Shown: positions 61,724-64,000 of the stretch, one piece after another
Layout: every line of letters begins with the position of its first letter
How positions within the stretch are numbered: the first letter of the stretch is position 1
From: JASLDZ01 sp038226305
GTDB lineage: Bacteria > Pseudomonadota > Alphaproteobacteria > Caulobacterales > Caulobacteraceae
Assembly (NCBI GenBank): GCA_038226305.1
Contig: JBBRQN010000004.1
Span: 127,732-191,731, forward strand
Direction: 5' to 3'
Length of the DNA: 64,000 nt
Notes under the pieces: generated by a model
What the model saw: only the letters and a program-made list of their open reading frames with translations
What the model was told of the DNA's origin: nothing
Databases searched by the model: none
Made by a program: the position numbers and the translations under genes

Positions 61724-62682
61724 GCCGCCTCCTCCTGCGAACGCGCGGCCGCCGCCGAGTGACGGGCCAGGGCCTCGCGCAGGCCCACCCGCAAGGCATC
61801 GAACACGTAGCGGTGTCGCGTGCTCCGGTTCAGATCGTCGTTGGCCACCAGCCACATGGGCATGCTGAACGGGGAGAAGGCGGGCAGCAGCCGCTCCAGC
61901 CCCTCTGACTGCTCGGCCAGGGCGACGCTGACGGCACCCGCGCCGAGCCCGGCCTCCACCGCCTGCATCCGCACCACGGTACTGTCTGAGCGCAGGCGCA
62001 GGTTGGCGGGGTCGATGCGCAGCTGATGCTCCTGCGCGACCTCGATCACCTCGCGGCCGTCCCGGCCGCTGACCCACGGCCAGCTGGCGAGATCGGCGAG
62101 CTGACGGGGCCGGCCGTACTTCTCCACCAGCCCGCTGGTGGCGTAGAGGCCGAAGGGCGTGTCGCCGATCTTCACGGCGATCAGCTCCGCCTGGACCGGG
62201 CGGGACATGCGGACGGCGATGTCGGCATCGCGCCGCACGAGATTGTCCATCCGGTCGCTGGAGAGAAGCTCGATCTCCAGGCCGGGATCGGCCGCCAGGA
62301 TCGGGGCTAGCAGCGGCGGCAACAGCCGCACGGCCACGATCTCGCTGGCGGTGATGCGCACCACGCCCCGGCCACGGGCGCCGGCGGCGAAGGCGCGCGT
62401 GAGGGCGGTCACCTCCGTCTCGATGCCGACGGCCGCCTCGTACAGGGTCATGGCCCGGTCGGTGGGGGCGAGCTCGCGCCCGCGCCTGCGAAACAGCGGC
62501 TCGCCATAGAGGCTCTCCAGCCGCCGCATCTGACGCCCCAGTGTCGGCTGCGTGGCGCCGAGGTTTCGGGCCGCGGCCGAGAGGGTGCGCGCGCGCACCA
62601 CCTCGATGAAGGCGCGGATCAGGGACCAGTCGGCCCCTTCTTCGAGGAGCTTTGCATCCATGCGTTCATGCATGACCGTCAT
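61720..62682 (-). CDS. LysR family transcriptional regulator
   Basis: About 320 residues. The N-terminal winged helix-turn-helix is typical (LIRAFIEVVRARTLSAAARNLGATQPTLGRQMRRLE, cited by its core SAAARNLGATQPTLGRQ). The effector-binding domain runs from about 95 to 300. Starts at ATG 62682, 62673 or 62661 are all in frame; none has a good ribosome site. It is divergent from a small secreted protein gene across about 70 bases, with a perfect palindrome in between that may be its own operator. Confidence 0.85.
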   Translation of the reverse strand: MTVMHERMDAKLLEEGADWSLIRAFIEVVRARTLSAAARNLGATQPTLGRQMRRLESLYGEPLFRRRGRELAPTDRAMTLYEAAVGIETEVTALTRAFAAGARGRGVVRITASEIVAVRLLPPLLAPILAADPGLEIELLSSDRMDNLVRRDADIAVRMSRPVQAELIAVKIGDTPFGLYATSGLVEKYGRPRQLADLASWPWVSGRDGREVIEVAQEHQLRIDPANLRLRSDSTVVRMQAVEAGLGAGAVSVALAEQSEGLERLLPAFSPFSMPMWLVANDDLNRSTRHRYVFDALRVGLREALARHSAAAARSQEEAA

Positions 62683-62729
62683 GTGCAAATGGCCAATTCT
62701 GGCAGCCGGTAGAGGCGCGCATATGAACA

Positions 62730-62744
62730 CCTATCAGTGATAGG
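62730..62744. promoter_or_regulatory. Perfect palindrome CCTATCA-G-TGATAGG (tetO-like)
   Basis: Seven-base perfect arms around one base. The core CCTATCAGTGATAG is the core of the classical Tn10 tetO2 operator; no TetR gene is in the window. It lies between the LysR gene and the small secreted protein gene, and its last bases run into the AGGAG ribosome site (62742-62746). A LysR dyad is the alternative explanation. Confidence 0.55.
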
Positions 62745-62752
62745 AGACAACC

Positions 62753-63094
62753 GTGTTTATCAACATCATCCTCTCAGCCCTCGCCGCCGGCGCCCTGGCC
62801 ACCTCGGCTCCGGCCCCTTCGCCACTCGCGCCGCAGCCTGCCGGGGTCTCTCTCGCCAGGCTCGTCACGCCCCTCGCCTCGGGTCTCGATCCCGTTCTGG
62901 ATGGCCGCATCTGGCACTGCGATGGCGGGGAATGCCGGGCGTCAGCCTTCGCCACCGCCAGCGGGCGTTCGCTCGAGCGCCAGTGCGCCTCGGTGGCGCG
63001 CAAGGTGGGCCCGGTGGAAAGCTACCAGCTCGGATCGGAGAGCCTTGGCGACGACGCCCTGGCCCGCTGCAACGCGCAGGCGCGCGGGCGCTGA
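62753..63094 (+). CDS. Small exported protein, CC_3452-like
   Basis: 113 residues, starting at GTG behind a perfect AGGAG (62742-62746). Signal peptide (IILSALAAGALATSAPA), then a short domain with WHCDGGECRA and a later RQCASVARKVGPVESY, ending with ALARCNAQARGR. The four cysteines could form two disulfides. The pattern resembles small Caulobacterales proteins annotated as the CC_3452 family, from memory. Function unknown. The LysR regulator encoded on the other strand is a likely controller. Confidence 0.7.
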   Translation: MFINIILSALAAGALATSAPAPSPLAPQPAGVSLARLVTPLASGLDPVLDGRIWHCDGGECRASAFATASGRSLERQCASVARKVGPVESYQLGSESLGDDALARCNAQARGR

Positions 63095-63154
63095 GGGTTC
63101 AAGCGAGCGGGCGCATCGGAGTCAGCTGCGGTGCGCCCGCGCGGTTTGCCCAGG

Positions 63155-63406
63155 TCAGCCCTGGGGGTCGAGCAGGCGGTGGGCGTGGACGATGAAGTAG
63201 CGCATCACCGCGTTGTCCACGGTCGACTGCGCCTTGCTTTTCCAGGCGGTCAGCGCCGAGGCGTAGTCGGGGTAGGCCCCGATGAACTCCATCTTCGACA
63301 GGTCCTTGAACTCCGGCGGGCCGCCGAGCCCGGTGAGTTCGCCTCCGAAGACGAGGTGCAGAAGCTGGCTGGGGGCGCGGGACTCGGTCATGGCAGGGGC
63401 ACTCAT
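63155..63406 (-). CDS. DUF4170 family protein
   Basis: 83 residues (78 if ATG 63391 is used). The short alpha/beta domain has LLHLVFGGEL, the FKDLSKMEFIGAYPDYASAL region and KSKAQSTVDNAVMRYFIVH, which match DUF4170. ATG 63406 overlaps the stop of the upstream phosphatase gene (TGATG on the minus strand), so translation is coupled. Function unknown. Confidence 0.82.
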   Translation of the reverse strand: MSAPAMTESRAPSQLLHLVFGGELTGLGGPPEFKDLSKMEFIGAYPDYASALTAWKSKAQSTVDNAVMRYFIVHAHRLLDPQG

Positions 63407-64000
63407 CAGGCGCGGGCGGCAGGCGCGGCGATAGCGGCCGCACGCTCCAGGATCAACGGCAACAGCTTGGGGGCGCAGGCGATCAGGCCCGGCGTGCGTG
63501 CTTCCGGCGTGTTGAAGCGCAGGTCTGCCCCATACGGGTCGCAGGCCACCGCCCCAGCCTCGGTGCAGATCACCGCCCCTGCGGCCAGATCCCACTCGTT
63601 GTTGGGATAGAGCGAGACGGCCGCATCGCTCTGCCCGGCCGCAACCCTGGCCATGCGAAGGGCCAGGGCATTGCATTTCAGCACCCGGGACTCGCGCCAG
63701 ACGGGGTGGTCGTCGTTGGCCGAACTCGCAAGGAACGCGGCGCCCTGCAGGGCATGGGTGTCCGCCGGCCGGATCGCCGCCCCGTTCAGGGTCGCGCCGC
63801 ACCCGAGCGCGGCGGCGTAGAGCTCGCCGAGGTCTGGAGCGAACACCACCCCCGCCACCGGGCGCCCATCCTCGACCACGGCCAGCGACACGGCGAACCA
63901 GGGCAGCGCCTTGATGTAGGCGGTGGTGCCGTCGATCGGGTCCACCACGAAGGTGTGGCGGGTGCCCAGCCGGGCCGGGTCGTCGCCGCTCTCCTCCGAC
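63406..64000 (-). CDS. Inositol monophosphatase family protein, CysQ-like (5' end outside window)
   Basis: 198 codons of the 3' part of the gene; the start lies beyond the right edge. The Mg2+-dependent phosphatase motifs are present: SEES just at the edge, DPIDGTTAYI (motif 1) and EWDLAAGAVICTEAGA (motif 2). This set fits 3'(2'),5'-bisphosphate nucleotidase (CysQ) or inositol monophosphatase. The CysQ reading is favoured by the DPIDGTTAYIKALPWF-type region and the downstream DUF4170 gene, but this is moderate. Confidence 0.85.
   Translation of the reverse strand, partial: SEESGDDPARLGTRHTFVVDPIDGTTAYIKALPWFAVSLAVVEDGRPVAGVVFAPDLGELYAAALGCGATLNGAAIRPADTHALQGAAFLASSANDDHPVWRESRVLKCNALALRMARVAAGQSDAAVSLYPNNEWDLAAGAVICTEAGAVACDPYGADLRFNTPEARTPGLIACAPKLLPLILERAAAIAAPAARA

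Overview
The window is about 70% GC, densely packed with start/stop-overlapping genes, and reads as a chromosomal segment of an alphaproteobacterium, most likely Caulobacterales (Caulobacter / Phenylobacterium / Brevundimonas type). The support is: a tatABC-serS-surE-pcm-nlpD-yajC-secD-secF-trmFO gene order, GTTC-N7-GTTC LexA boxes, a GTAAC-N16-CGAA ECF promoter pair of the type described for Caulobacter SigF, a DUF1134 (EipA) protein, and a crtZ-crtW astaxanthin pair. This assignment is inference; there is no rRNA to confirm it.

Layout. 1-321: 3' end of an unrecognised gene. 385-5105: metal cluster (DmeF-type CDF exporter, DUF2946 protein, TonB-dependent receptor, and a YcnI domain fused to a Lipoprotein_15 repeat). 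5127-9561: acyl-CoA racemase/transferase, SLC13-type permease, VOC protein, TraB/GumN protein. 9568-12354: sulfite-oxidase-fold molybdoenzyme plus cytochrome b, divergent from an AraC regulator; two facing ECF-type promoters lie in the shared intergenic region. 12425-16659: 3-hydroxybutyrate dehydrogenase, a YoaS/YozG-like membrane protein/regulator pair, nitroreductase, LepA.

16693-19542: AT-richer insert with a DGQHR-domain protein, a HEPN-like protein and an opposed PUA/EVE-like + HNH nuclease. This is the best candidate for an undescribed defence-type system. It is followed by about 520 bases of palindrome-rich non-coding DNA. 20065-24210: SRAP protein, a double-HTH protein of unknown role, CrtZ, CrtW, EipA. 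24242-31694: MFS pump divergent from a complete RND tripartite pump operon. 31713-34435: DUF4130-UdgX and its radical SAM partner, with a LexA box 15 bases upstream. 34568-37524: cupredoxin-like protein coupled to a membrane c-di-GMP phosphodiesterase. 37641-41315: four-gene Mla/MCE lipid transporter. 41382-41456: tRNA-Thr(GGT). 41512-42303: Tat-exported glutathione transferase. 42424-53185: protein-export and housekeeping block (small basic protein, tatABC, serS, surE, pcm, nlpD-like, yajC, secD, secF, Mth938-like, phytoene-synthase-like). 53190-61131: SGNH hydrolase, TrmFO, two coupled membrane proteins, UvrA with a LexA box. 61316-64000: small secreted proteins, a LysR regulator with a tetO-like palindrome in its divergent intergenic region, a DUF4170 protein and a truncated inositol monophosphatase/CysQ gene.

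Functional links. Two loci (udgX-rSAM and uvrA) carry perfect alphaproteobacterial LexA sites and probably respond together to DNA damage. The envelope is heavily represented: Tat and Sec export, Mla lipid transport, RND efflux, an NlpD-type amidase activator and EipA. Tat substrates in the window include the molybdoenzyme and the exported GST. Coordinates of stops are secure; several GTG/TTG starts were chosen by Shine-Dalgarno position and are flagged.
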